Assembly (NCBI RefSeq): GCF_905475345.1
Contig: NC_066595.1
Coordinates: 5,084,501-5,148,500, forward strand
Origin: Vespula vulgaris
Lineage: Eukaryota; Arthropoda; Insecta; Hymenoptera; Vespidae
Direction of reading: 5' to 3'
Length of the DNA stretch: 64,000 nt
In this document: positions 25,401-37,400 of the stretch, piece after piece
How positions within the stretch are numbered: the first letter of the stretch is position 1
Layout: each line of letters opens with the position of its first letter
Made by a program: the position numbers and the translations under genes
The notes under the pieces: generated by a model
The model's database searches: none
What the model saw: only the letters and a program-made list of their open reading frames with translations
Told to the model about the DNA's origin: nothing

Positions 25401-28400
25401 AATGACCACTTACTGTAAATAAATTTGTTATCTTCTATTATTCTTGGTCCTATGTACTTACCATTCAGAAGTCTAACCTTTGGAATTATCAAAATAACCA
25501 GCATTTACACTAATTGAATGGAGTCTATAACAAAGAGAATATAACTTCAAATGGCCATTGCAAAGACAAGTTTATATTCATCTTTAATATTGCATTAATT
25601 AAACTTGTGATCTGCTGAATAATTTGTGTTAAAAAGAATACATTTTTTCACTTTTACTATAATAATTTTTAAAACAACCTATTAATTTTGCATGCTGCAT
25701 AAAAACTTATATTGTCAAGATGTGCTAATTGGCCATCTTAAAGAATTGATGTTAAAAGTAATATATATAAAAAGAAAAGAATATTTCTGTACCGTAGATA
25801 ATATAATAGAGTATTAAGAAAATTAGTATAAAAGTAAAAATGATGATAATAATGATAATAATAATGATGATAATAATAACTGTAATGATAAAAAATAAAT
25901 TTTTAAAACTCACCCAGATGATTTGCGACTAGACTCATTTTCCTTGGAGGACTTGTCTTTGGAGGAGGAGTCCTGCTCCTACGAACAGCAAACAGTTGAA
26001 TGCCATGCCAGCCAGCCGATGTGGCAGGGTCGCGCGAACAAGGGGACAAAAAGCAAATCATTGAACGTTAGTAGGTTTCATAATAATGAGTTTTATGCAT
26101 GTTCAACATTTTGAATTTAAACAGCAGCTATAAAAACTTAAATATAACATTAAGTTGACTTTGCTAGTTATGAACACGTTGATATTTCTCCCTTGAGCAC
26201 TAAATTTTCGAGTATAGAGATGATTGCCGGATGGTGGTATAACTCTTGTGCTCTTTTGTCTTTTCCAGGCAGACTTTACTGGTCTCAGGGGGCTGAGATA
26301 GGGGAATAGCAATAGAGAACAAGAGAGACGGGGCGAGCTTAGTGTCGCGAGTCGTCGCATAACACCTTGCTCAGACTTACCAATCGTTTTATCGGGTTTT
26401 AGGAAAGCATTGCAATCTTGGGTTGAGCATGCCTTGGTCTTAAACTACCAATGGCCAACCACACATCCTTTTTCTTCTGTAAAAGAGAGCCCTCATCAAA
26501 GACAGTACGTTTTTAATGTAACACGTGATGTGAACCCTAATTGCTAGCCTAAAGCCCTTGCATGCTTACAATAATAGCTACTCCACGATGAAATATAATG
26601 ATTAATGGTCATTCCTGCGTTACACTCTTATCATATTGATAGATTAATATTAAAAAATATTTTAGGTGATGAAGATATTAAAATAAAATGTATATAACTT
26701 ATAGAGAATTTTAGAATTGAAAATAAGACCTTTGTGTACATTGTTTTTTAAAAAGACGATAACATTTTCATGAATGCATATTTTCTGAAAACATGTTTAT
26801 GTGTGTATTACTCTATGTTTTACACTTTTCATTACGCACCAGTTTACCATGTGTTTATGTCTCAGTGTACAAGGTAATATTATAATGAAATAAATTTATA
26901 GTACCAAGACCACATTGTATGTGTATTCACATGTGCACAATGGTATTTTTGACAAACATAAATAACGCTCATTTGCTAGGAAGTATATTATTAAGGTTAG
27001 ATAAAATACAAGAAAAAATGAACGGTATAAAAAGAGCTAAACAATAATTTTTATTCATTAAAAATAGATCTCCTTTTGTTTATGTTAAAATTCTTTAATT
27101 TTTTTCAAAAATATATTATTTCAAAATGAAATGAATATCATAAATTAATTTACTATTACTTTGTTGTATTATATTATTTAATCATAGTGTTTTATAGATT
27201 ATTTATTATTATAATTTAAATAATCTCTTCTACTTTTTTTATAAATATCACATATAATAAAAGAATAAAACTTTTTTGGATGATAATGTATATATAGCTT
27301 TTATCAGTAAATACATGTTTCAGATATATTTATGATTATGATTACTATATACATCAGAAAATTTATCAAATCCTACAAGATAACTTTATTATGTGAATAC
27401 ACTTCTTTTGTTTTTATCAAATACAGAATATTGTGGTATGGTATATTGCATAATATATATTATAATAGCACATAGTTTCCTTATACAAGGAGCAATAATC
27501 AATGATAATGAACATAATGTATATAACAATTTCTTCAAATAATTATGTTGTTAGCAATCAATATCTTTTAAGTGTTTTTATAAAAAACAAAGATAAGTCT
27601 CTATTTACTTTCATTAAAGAACAACGATATTAAACTGAAACTAAAAAACAATGTTATTCTCATATCTTTTAATTAGAATGTTTTGTTTTCATAGGGATGT
27701 AAGTAATTTATGATTGATAAATTATTAAATATTTGTAACTATCTGGTGCATAAATAATGAAATGTGAGATGTAAAAAAATATTTTTATACGAAAGAAAAG
27801 AGAAGAGAAAAAAAGAAAGAGAAAGAGAAAGAGAAAAAAGAGAAAAAGAAATTTCCATACTAATAGAAGTAAGGCATTTACTACTATACAACAATTACAC
27901 CATAATGAATATATAGTGATTCAATATTCCATTGAAATTTCTTAGCATTACTGATACGACATATACACCTTGCTTCAATGAGCATGTTAGTGTTATTTAT
28001 AAAATTTCATTTAAGTGTTTCTGCAATACTGTCATTAATAAAAATGAATTTGTCATTTCTTGTTATTTAGTGTTATTCATTTAAATTTCATAAAAATACA
28101 AGAAAAAAGGTGACAGAGAATAAAAACCATTTTCCTACAGCACTGCTTTCCTTAAATAAGACCTAATACTTCAACTAAAATATCAATGATATTTTATACT
28201 GTAATCAACTGTTGTATGTTCATAGATAATCATATAGATGAATAATAAGAACTATAGCAATAACATATGAAAATAAAGAAAAAACAATAAATATTAAATA
28301 AAATATGTTTCAAGGAAAATAGATATCCACCTATTGAAGTAAAAGATTGTTTCTATACCAGTGCCTGTTCAATATAAGTCGCATATCATAAAATATAATC

Positions 28401-29005
28401 ACTTTATAAAAATCTAATATGTTAATATTTATAATATATTTATACATTTTGGAAAAATAGGTTTATAATGTTATATATAATCATTGAAATCATTTCCAAT
28501 CTTCCTTTCCTGAAATGCAGTACTTGACCATAGCGATACTATCTACATCCTAATTATTAAAAAATTATGTTTCATCAAAATAAAATAAAAGAAGTAGAGA
28601 ATGATGTTAGTGATGACTTTTCTTAATACCTCGTATTTCAAGTGCATTCTAGGAACTCGCTGCCGAACATCCTACGAGCGCGAGGGTACATGTTACGTAC
28701 CATCTATAAGTACAAAAAATGGAGGTATTGATCAATAGAATGGTATCAGACAAGGATGTACTTTGTTCTACATGTATATATTGAGAGGAGGAGGATATTT
28801 TTTTTATCTTAACAGACGACGAATACGCTCAAAATACGAACGCACCGTACTGCATCAACACAATTAAATTATAGGAGAAGAACAAATCGGGAACTCGAAC
28901 ACAAGAATACAAAATAAAATACCACAAAGCCTCAGAATAATGTATTCTTACCCCTTTTCTATATGGTGCTTCCAGCATCGCTTCGACATCCAATTCCTCC
29001 GCCAT
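22481..29005 (-). CDS. RBM39: RBM39 / Caper SR-type splicing factor, 8 coding exons
   Basis: Exons are 29005-28952, 25978-25914, 24894-24550, 24246-24039, 23946-23680, 23602-23427, 23297-23127 and 22778-22481, giving 1584 nt and 527 residues (human 530). The start MAEELDVEAMLEAPYRKG matches the human N-terminus. A long Arg/Asp/Ser RS domain follows in exon 3. RRM1 carries TVFCMQL and KGIAYVEF; RRM2 carries RLYVGSLHFNITEEML and KGYGFLTF. The C-terminal UHM-type RRM has CFMLSNMF and NVYVKCPS and ends NYHSLFPDAMTAIQLLVP. RBM39 works with U2AF and SF3B1 at the 3' splice site and is a transcription coactivator in the nucleus. The first intron is about 3 kb and carries splice-like signals described separately. 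It is head-to-head with HUWE1. Confidence 0.96.
24640..24885 (-). repeat. Hexamer-like coding repeat of the RS domain
   Basis: Near-tandem six-base units coding Arg-Asp (with Arg-Ser and Arg-Glu) make up most of the RBM39 RS domain exon. Both alternative minus frames stay open across it because of the short period. Confidence 0.85.
25979..28951 (-). other. RBM39 intron 1, long, with regulatory-like block
   Basis: The distal part (26500-28950) is AT-rich with no recognised element apart from an AG-rich simple stretch near 27790-27850. The proximal part (about 25980-26560) is richer in G+C and holds an exon-like segment (26381-26476), another AG acceptor-like site near 26292, and a perfect TACTAAC branch site (26067-26073 on the minus strand) followed by 86 bases without AG. 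This suggests regulated splicing. Confidence 0.55.
26381..26476 (-). other. Candidate cassette (poison) exon of RBM39
   Basis: On the minus strand a 96-base segment is bounded by the acceptor CTCTCTTTTACAG and the donor ATTG|GTAAGTCT, both close to consensus. Joined to exon 1 in phase 0 it adds 25 codons (KKKDVWLAIGSLR...) and then a TAA. Inclusion would truncate the protein before the RS domain. Mammalian RBM39 and other SR-type factors limit themselves through such exons. Expression is inferred only. Confidence 0.5.
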
Positions 29006-29760
29006 TGCGCGAGTTGGAGAATTTTCTGAAATTCCACGCATTAGCACACGACAAATAAATATACGCGAGTCGAAAGAACTATTTTAGAATTATAAAACGT
29101 ACGGTTTATAACGATTTATATATAATTTAAAAGATTTAGATTTTTTTAATTGTAATACAAAAACAAGTGCAACGCACAATACCGCGATCGTACGTAAGAT
29201 GGCCAAAAGAAAATGGACGATATCGCAAGAACTACGACTAATCGCTATTTTACCGGAAGTGACGTATACATGTATGTACCCACAAAAATACTACGTCTAT
29301 GAGCAAAAAGATATCAGAACGTGGTCGTTGTTGAATTTTTCTTGATATACCTAACAATGCATCATCTGCGGAAATGGTTATTTGGTTGGCTAATAACAAA
29401 AAGTGATCATTTGAATCTAATGAAATTATATTTTGATAAAACATTTAATAGAAAATTGAACAATAAAAATGATTGTATAATTTCGAAAGAAATGAAATTT
29501 ATTTTGATTGATTATATGAAATCGAATACAAGAAATAATTTAACAATTACCGAGGTCTTGAAGCATATCTAGGGAATTTGAACTATATCATATCATGACT
29601 ACTTCTAAATAGAATGTTCCCGAAATTACGTATTCAGTGGCGACAGTGGATGAACAAACCGTTGTAGTTGACTAGAGCGCTCTTTGCTCGGCTTGGCGGC
29701 GATTAGTCTGTGCTTGAAGGCACTTTAGACTCTTGCGCGCGCGTGTGTACTGTTGTGATC
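29006..29760. promoter_or_regulatory. Bidirectional RBM39/HUWE1 promoter region
   Basis: The two genes start head-to-head. The segment carries a YY1/Pho-like AAGATGGCC (29196-29204) and a composite ETS/CRE-like site ACCGGAAGTGACGTA (29252-29266). The segment 29650-29760 becomes richer in G+C, as in insect core promoters. An 83-codon AT-rich open frame (29321-29572, +) lies inside; I do not recognise it. Confidence 0.5.
29252..29266 (+). promoter_or_regulatory. ETS plus CRE-like composite site
   Basis: ACCGGAAGTGACGTA joins the ETS core CCGGAAGT to TGACGTA. This arrangement is frequent in housekeeping and bidirectional promoters, and it sits about 250 bases upstream of the RBM39 start codon. 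Confidence 0.45.
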
Positions 29761-31161
29761 GTTTAAGTATAAGATTCGTACGCCACGAGCCATTTCCCCT
29801 CCCCCCAGTGCGGTGTATTTAAGACGCAATAACACGTACAGTAATTTTTGAGAATACGGTGTCGTGTAGCAAAATCATCATTTCTTGTAGAGCGGGTCAA
29901 GATATTCCGTTGTGCGAGAAAGACTCGCGAAGGACGGGAAACAAGAAACGGTTATCCTTCGTGGAATGCTTCAGTAAAATGGCGGTAATCGACAGTGCAA
30001 TTGGTGCTCAACGATAGAGGAAAATCGGTGCGTTCGGATTATCGACGACGTTTTAAAGTTGTTTTATATTCGTACTATCACGATAGATATTCGATTAACT
30101 CACAAACGACGTTGAGTTTCAAATTAAAACCTTTTTCATCAAGGTTTTTCTTCCGTTATCATTTTTTTTTTCTCTTTTCTTCGTCGCCTTCAAATTGAAG
30201 AGTAATACATCGCGAAGAAGGATAATAAGGGAGGAGGATCAGGTTAGCACCGTAGGGTGCTGAGGAGGCCATTGCATGCGCTCGAAATCTTCCTCCACAG
30301 TCGTTACAAGCGCGATGCACGTGTCACATCGTAATCTTTGCAAGAACGTTGAAAGCGTTAATACAAACGAGAGAGATACGGTACGAGTAGGAGTCGGTGT
30401 CATCGACGAGATTAAAGTTAGGTGAGAGACAACGTCCTCTGATTGTGTTCATTCGTGATGTATTTTTTCTCTTCGTAAGAAAGATAGAGATAGAGATGTA
30501 GAGAGAGGTAAAGTAAGAAAGAAAAGAAAGAGAAACAGAGAGAGAAAGAGAGCGCGAGCGAGCGAGCGAGCGAACGACGAACGAACGAGCGTGTGTTGAA
30601 GAAGGGGTAGAGAAGAGGAAAGAGAGAGTACGAAATTGCTTTCCTTGTTGTCATGCGAGCGAACGTCGTTACGGTCTAGAATCGAATTTTTTACTACTGA
30701 CGTTTGTCAAACGTAAGCAAAACGATAGTATTTCGATGGTTCTATTGTTTATTAAATATTTTCACATGATAGATAGGTTAGGCCAATCTAACAGATGACT
30801 TTGCAAAATGACACCGTGGTTCGTGGTTTTACGAACAAGAATTTTCTGGATAATTCGAGCGAACAAAACGATATAAAGTATCCAAAAAAAGAAATAAATT
30901 AAATATTCGAGTGTTTGTCATGATACCGTTAAATGCCAATAAGCACAAAACACTTTTTATGGATATTGGTGAAAGTTCATAATTAGGGAATATATTATAT
31001 GCTTTGTTAAATATGTAATTTTTTAATTGATAAATTAATTCTATACCAATTAGACGTGGAAAACAAAATCTAATTTGAGTTTCGTTATTAAATTCTTAGA
31101 AGAAACCTACAAAAAAATTATTTTTCATTTCAGATATTAGGTCTTGCAAAGAAATACTAAA
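29761..31161 (+). other. Likely HUWE1 5' untranslated exon and first intron
   Basis: The DNA from about 29760 to 30660 is richer in G+C and purine-rich on the plus strand. Possible donors are CAG|GTTAGC at 30240 and TTAG|GTGAGAG near 30420. The acceptor TTTCAG at about 31134 precedes the ATG by 28 bases. A GAGC/GAAC simple repeat lies at 30538-30597. No coding is expected here. Confidence 0.5.
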
Positions 31162-31401
31162 ATGAAGATCGACAGAAGCAGATTGAAAAAGTGCACTTCA
31201 GAAGTTGTAAGTAAACTATTTTATAGATTGAGTGATGTTTAATTTATTGCAAATTTATATAAAAATCTTTGAGTTGCTTCAAAATATTTTATATAATATT
31301 TAAATCATGATATGATACAATGATAGCAATACAGATTTATTCTTGAAAATAATTATAATATTATAGTAGATAATTTTTCTGGCTACTACTGTTTATTCTG
31401 A

Positions 31402-31432
<31 letters not shown>

Positions 31433-34400
31433 TGGAAGAAGAATCAATTATATAAATAGTTAGATGATGTAATACTTATTTATAATATAATTTTTTTAAT
31501 GGTAATATGCAAAAAAGAATTGTTTGTATGAAACCAAATTCATATTAATTTATTAATCTATAGCCAGCTGAATGTCAAGCCCTCATAAGCAAATTACGTT
31601 CTTGCTCCCACGCGGAATTATTAGAGGAGCTAAAACAAATAGATGCTTGGACTTTTGGAAAGTGTGAATTATTTCATTGGATTGATGTCTTGGATCTTAG
31701 CGATAGTATTTTAGAAGAAGCTACAGCAAGAAGCTCAGATAATCCATGGGAATTGGCATGTGACTTGCCTCAAAATGCAGAGGTAAATTTAATATCCCAA
31801 TAATATATATCATTTTTATGAGAATAAAAGTAAACATAAATAAAATGAATAACTTTTTACAGGCAAAAGAATTACTTCTCTGGGTTCTTCATTTTACTAC
31901 ATTGTTAATTGAACATTCATTCTCACGGCATTTGTATAACAGTATGGAACATCTAATTACATTATTATCAAGTTGTGACATGCACGTGGTTCTTGGTGTA
32001 TTAAATCTTTTGTATATGTTCAGTAAGCGTAGTAATTTTATTACTCGTTTAAATAGTGACAAACGTCAAGCTCTTCTTAGTAGACTAAACCATCTAGCAG
32101 AGGTTAGTGTAATCAAGTTTTAATATAGTAAATAGATTATTTATGATAATAATAATAATAGTAATAATAATGATGATGATGATGATGATGATGATGATAA
32201 TAATGATGATGATGATGACGGTAATAATAATTTTGATACATGATTTTCTTTAATTTATAGAGTTGGGGTGGAAAAGAAAACGGTTTTGGATTAGCAACAT
32301 GTTGCAAGGAACATCCAGATAAGGTATTACATGAATTTCGCGTGTTTTATAAAGATTATAAGATTACTTTCAGTATTTTGAAACATTTCTATTGTTTTAT
32401 TCAGCCATTCCCGTCAAGCGCTACAACGTTACATTTTGAATTCTATGCAGAAAATCCCACTGTAACAGAGAGTGCAATTACATCAAATATTAGTATAAAA
32501 AAGATTGGTCAAACAAATTATGCAACATATATACATATAGAAGGTGTAGATAAACTTGGTAAAACACCAGCACAAATAATGAATGACTTATTAAAAATTT
32601 ATAATGTACCTCAGGATCGTCAGGTATATTCTTTATGATTAGTACTTACAGGATATGTAGATATTCTACTCTATGATCATTCTAGTTTATGACTTTCAAA
32701 TTGTAAATTATAAATAATTTATTCTATGATAGAATACACATGATTATTTAATATCATTTTGATATTTCTAATTATAAATTTTATTTTACTTTATTTTTAT
32801 ATTTGAAATATTTATTGATATATTTGTTTTTTGTATAGTTATGGTAACATATAATTTTTATTACTTGAAAAGAGTTAATAATCTTTCCCATGTTTTTAGA
32901 TGGCTTTATTGACACATGTTAGGCTGGCTCACAGTTTCTCAGATTATCGTAGGCGTTTGCAATGTGTTCAAGCTCGTCTTCAAGCATTATCTGTATTAGT
33001 CTATAGCAACGCATTGCAAGAAAATGCACATAGTCTCTTACATGCTGGACTTCTTGAAGAATTAGTGGAATTACTTGAGTTGCCACACTCTCATCTTGTT
33101 GAAATTCGTGCTGCAGCATTACGCACCCTTACTAGTATTATACATTTGGATCGTAATCCACATTTTCCAAAGTATGTATATATTTTATTAATATTTTTAT
33201 AAAAATATGAATTTATATTTTTATATATCATGTATATTTCATATTTTTGATAGAAAACCTGGCTCTAGATTAAATATGATCATCGATGTGACTGGTGCCA
33301 GTTCATATCATGGCTTTTTACCTGTTCTTATTCGTACTTGCATAACAACATTAACATCATCACAAGCAGATGGACAGCCGTTTCCACTGCCATTGGCAAC
33401 GGCTTTATTCAGTTTTTTATTTCATCTTGCTAGTTATGAAGCAGGAGCAGAAGCTCTTGTTAGTTGTGGAATGATGGAAAGTCTTCTCAAAATAATAAAT
33501 TGGCCAGGGAGTGAATTAGAACATATAACGGTATGTAGAGTGTAAGAGGACAAATATTTTAAACTTAAAATTAAAATATTATTTGTTTAAAGCACTTTCA
33601 GATGTTATAAGTTAAGTTCTATTTTAATTTTAAGCAATGAATACTAATTATAATTAAATATATATATATATATATGCTTTATGAAATAGTATACAGTAAT
33701 ATATTTAAAAAATTTATATTTATAGTTTGGTACTAGAGCAGTGCGTGTGATAGATCTGATTGCAAATATCGATATGCAAGGATTTCAAGCTCATGGTGGT
33801 TTGGCTAGTTTTATTAATCGGCTTGATATGGAAGTTAATGTCTGCAGAAAAGAGCAACCTTTTGAAATAGAACCACAGCTTTATGAAGATACACCACAAA
33901 CTGTACATGAAAGATCTTTAGATAGAGATGGAGAAGCTTCTTCACGCCGCTTAAATGAAACTTTCGAAGAACGCGAAGAATCTTTGAATCCAATGGAATT
34001 TTCAGAAGATGAAAATATGAGTACTAAAACAGATGATAAAAATGAACAGTTACCTGATTATTCTGCTGCAAAGACTGGAAAGACTTGTCTACTACAACGT
34101 GCTGCACTTTTAAAATCTATGTTAAATTTTCTTAAAAAAGCAATTCAAGATCCAGCTTTCTCTGATAGTATTCGACATGTTATGGAAGGAACGTTACCGT
34201 CATCTTTAAGACATATTATAAGCAATTCCGAATATTATGGTCCTTCCCTGTTTTTACTTGCTACCGATGTTGTAACAGTGTACGTTTTCCAAGAACCATC
34301 GTTACTCTCATCGCTGCAGGATAATGGGTTAACAGATGTTGTATTGCATGCTCTTCTTATTAAAGAAGTAAGTATATCTTGTATTTATAGCTTTTATTGT

Positions 34401-37400
34401 GAATACGATCGATCTAATTGAATGAAAAATTTCATTACTAGTTTTAAATGTTTCGCATTTATGTAATGAAATTATCTACTGAAATTTATAGATGTGTAAA
34501 ATGTAAAATGATTTTTTTATATACAGGTTCCTGCAACTAGAGAAGTTCTAGGATCATTACCCAATGTATTCAGTGCACTTTGTTTGAATCAACGTGGTCT
34601 TGAGTCATTTGTGAAACGTCGTCCCTTCGAACGATTGTTCAAAGTGCTTCTCTCACCAGTTTATTTATCGGCTATGCGAAGACGCAAAAGCGCGGACCCA
34701 CTTGGTGATACAGCTTCTAATTTAGGCAATGCTATGGATGAATTGATGAGACATCAACCAAGCTTAAAAGTTGATGCTATCTCTGCAATTATTAAGGTAC
34801 ATTATTATTATTATTATAGTAGAGATACATTGTGTAAATGATGATACATTTATCTAATTCTAAACAATAATGCATTAATATAAAATATTTGATATATATA
34901 GTTGCTTGAAGAACTTTGCGTACTTGGTTGCGATCCACGATACATATGTTGGCGTGGTGTTAGTAAATCGGATAATTCTCCATCAAATTCTGGATGTGGA
35001 AATCGTCAATCTTCGGGTCAGTCAGTTGGCGTTGGTGTTGGAGATTCAGCAGGTGGTAGTGGTGGAGGCGGAGGAAGTAGTAGCGACGAAGAGGAAGAAG
35101 ATGAAGAAGAAGCTAGCACTAGCTCTCATCCCCAACGCGAAGAACAACCCTCTCCATCTCCCGCACAACCTGGACCACCACCTCAACCCAGAGAAAAAAC
35201 ACCAATTGCCTTGGTTGATTATATTCAGAACGTTATGAAGTTCGTCGATGCCATATTGAGTAACAATTCGACGGATGATCATTGTAGAGAATTTGTTGCG
35301 CAAAAAGGACTCGTACCGCTCCTTTCCATTTTAGGATTACCAAATTTACCAGTAGATTATCCTGTTGCTCAAGCAGCTCAGGCTGTAGCTTCAGTGTGCA
35401 AAAGTATTTTGGTACGTTGATATTTAATGCAATAAATTAAAAATTAGCAAGAATTAAGATCTATTATTATAGTTTACATTTTTATTTATAGAATTTAGCG
35501 CATGAACCTTTGGTTCTTAAAACGGGATTGTCACAATTAAATGAGGTTCTGAATTTGCTAAAGCCTCTTTGCAGTAACATGCAATCGCCTGCAGGTTCTG
35601 TTTTACTACACGAATTGGCTTCAGCACCAAATCTTGAGACAGCTTTCACAAGTGATACAGCAACGCCATTATTACACGCTATGAATGCAGCTCATGGATA
35701 TATTGTAATGTTTGTCCATGTTTGTCGAACGAGTCAAAGCGAGATTCGAAACTTATCTATGAATCATTGGGGATCTGACTTAGGTTTAACAGTTTTAAAA
35801 GGATTGTCTAAGTTATACATGTCTCTGGTTTGGGAAAGTACTTTATTACTTGCGCTATGTAGCGAAGATATCATTCCAGCTGGTTGCGACTTTGGAAAAG
35901 AAGATATGGACAAATTAATACCGCCCGAATTAAGAGTAAGTTATAGTGTACTTTGTATTATTTTACTTTTATATATTAACAAATTTTAGACACTAATATA
36001 AGTTTTCATAGACGGATTGTGAAAGTTCTACATGGTCTGGTGCTGCTTCTTCTACCGACATAGGTAGTAATGGAATGACAACTGCTATGGAAGCACTCAG
36101 CACTGATCCTCCACCTATACCCATGGAGGTAATTATAAATTAATGAATGTAGAACATAGAAAAAAAAAGAAAGGCACAGAAAAAGTGAATTATAATATTA
36201 AAATATTCACGAAATGTTTAGGTCGATGATAAGCCAAGCACAAGTGCTGGAAGGACATCACCTAATTCTCATCAACTTAAATATATTAAGCCTTTATTAG
36301 GTGCATCATCAAGATTAGGTAGAGCACTTGCAGAGTTATTTGGTCTACTTGTTAAGGTATAGTCAAATTTATCTTTTATAAATATTATGTTCATAGTATA
36401 TTTAATAATATTGCATTATACAAATTTTGTTTAAAATTAAAAAAACAATTAAAAACTATATTTTAGCATACATATAAATAAATTATAATATATATTTTCT
36501 CGCTTTAATGCAAATGATGAAGTGAGAAATACATTGCCTAAATTCGATTATAATCGCAAATATAAAAATAAAACTTATATAACAGTCATCAGATATTAAA
36601 TTAAATTTATTATACAATATAAATTTAGATTGTTCAAAGCAACCGTTTCTACCGTCTAGTGTGTAAATCCGCCATTGTATATAATGTATATTATAATTTT
36701 TCTTTATTATATTTAATATATGTAGAATAATACTATCCAATACACATTTTGATGCCTAAAAAGTAAAACTTATTCTTAAATATATTTGGGGCACTAATTG
36801 CAAAAATGGCAATATTTTTATTCTGTCAATTATAATTTTGAAGATAGGCATAACTATCTTATATGCTAATTCAACAAGTTGTCCATAAAAATTTAGAATT
36901 TTTAAGTGTTTTACCTGTACAAATAAATAGATCATATTAAATTCTAGAGTTGAATTTACACTGACTATGTTTCATTCTGGCCGTAAAAAATCATAATTAA
37001 AAATGTATACTTTATTATTAAATTATGATTCTTACATACAAGTGTTTGTGCCATGTCTCGAAATCTAGAGCTGATATAATGAAATTGATGCCATTTTTGA
37101 AGTTAGTGCATCAAGTATATAAATATAATAGGTTTAATTTCCAAAACATCAGATAAAAACTTTTTTTGTTGGGCTGTATAATTTAATGCGTATATATATA
37201 TTATAATTATATAAATATATACTATAATAAAATTCTTTTTAAAGCTTTGCATGGGTTCACCTATAAGGCAAAGAAGAGGACAGCAAATGCCTTTAACTCC
37301 TGCTCTTCCTTCCCAAGCAGCAAGAAGCGTAGCGACTGCTTTGAATTGTTTATTAACGCGTGGTCTATCTTGGGAAATATTACCTCCATCGCCGATTCCT

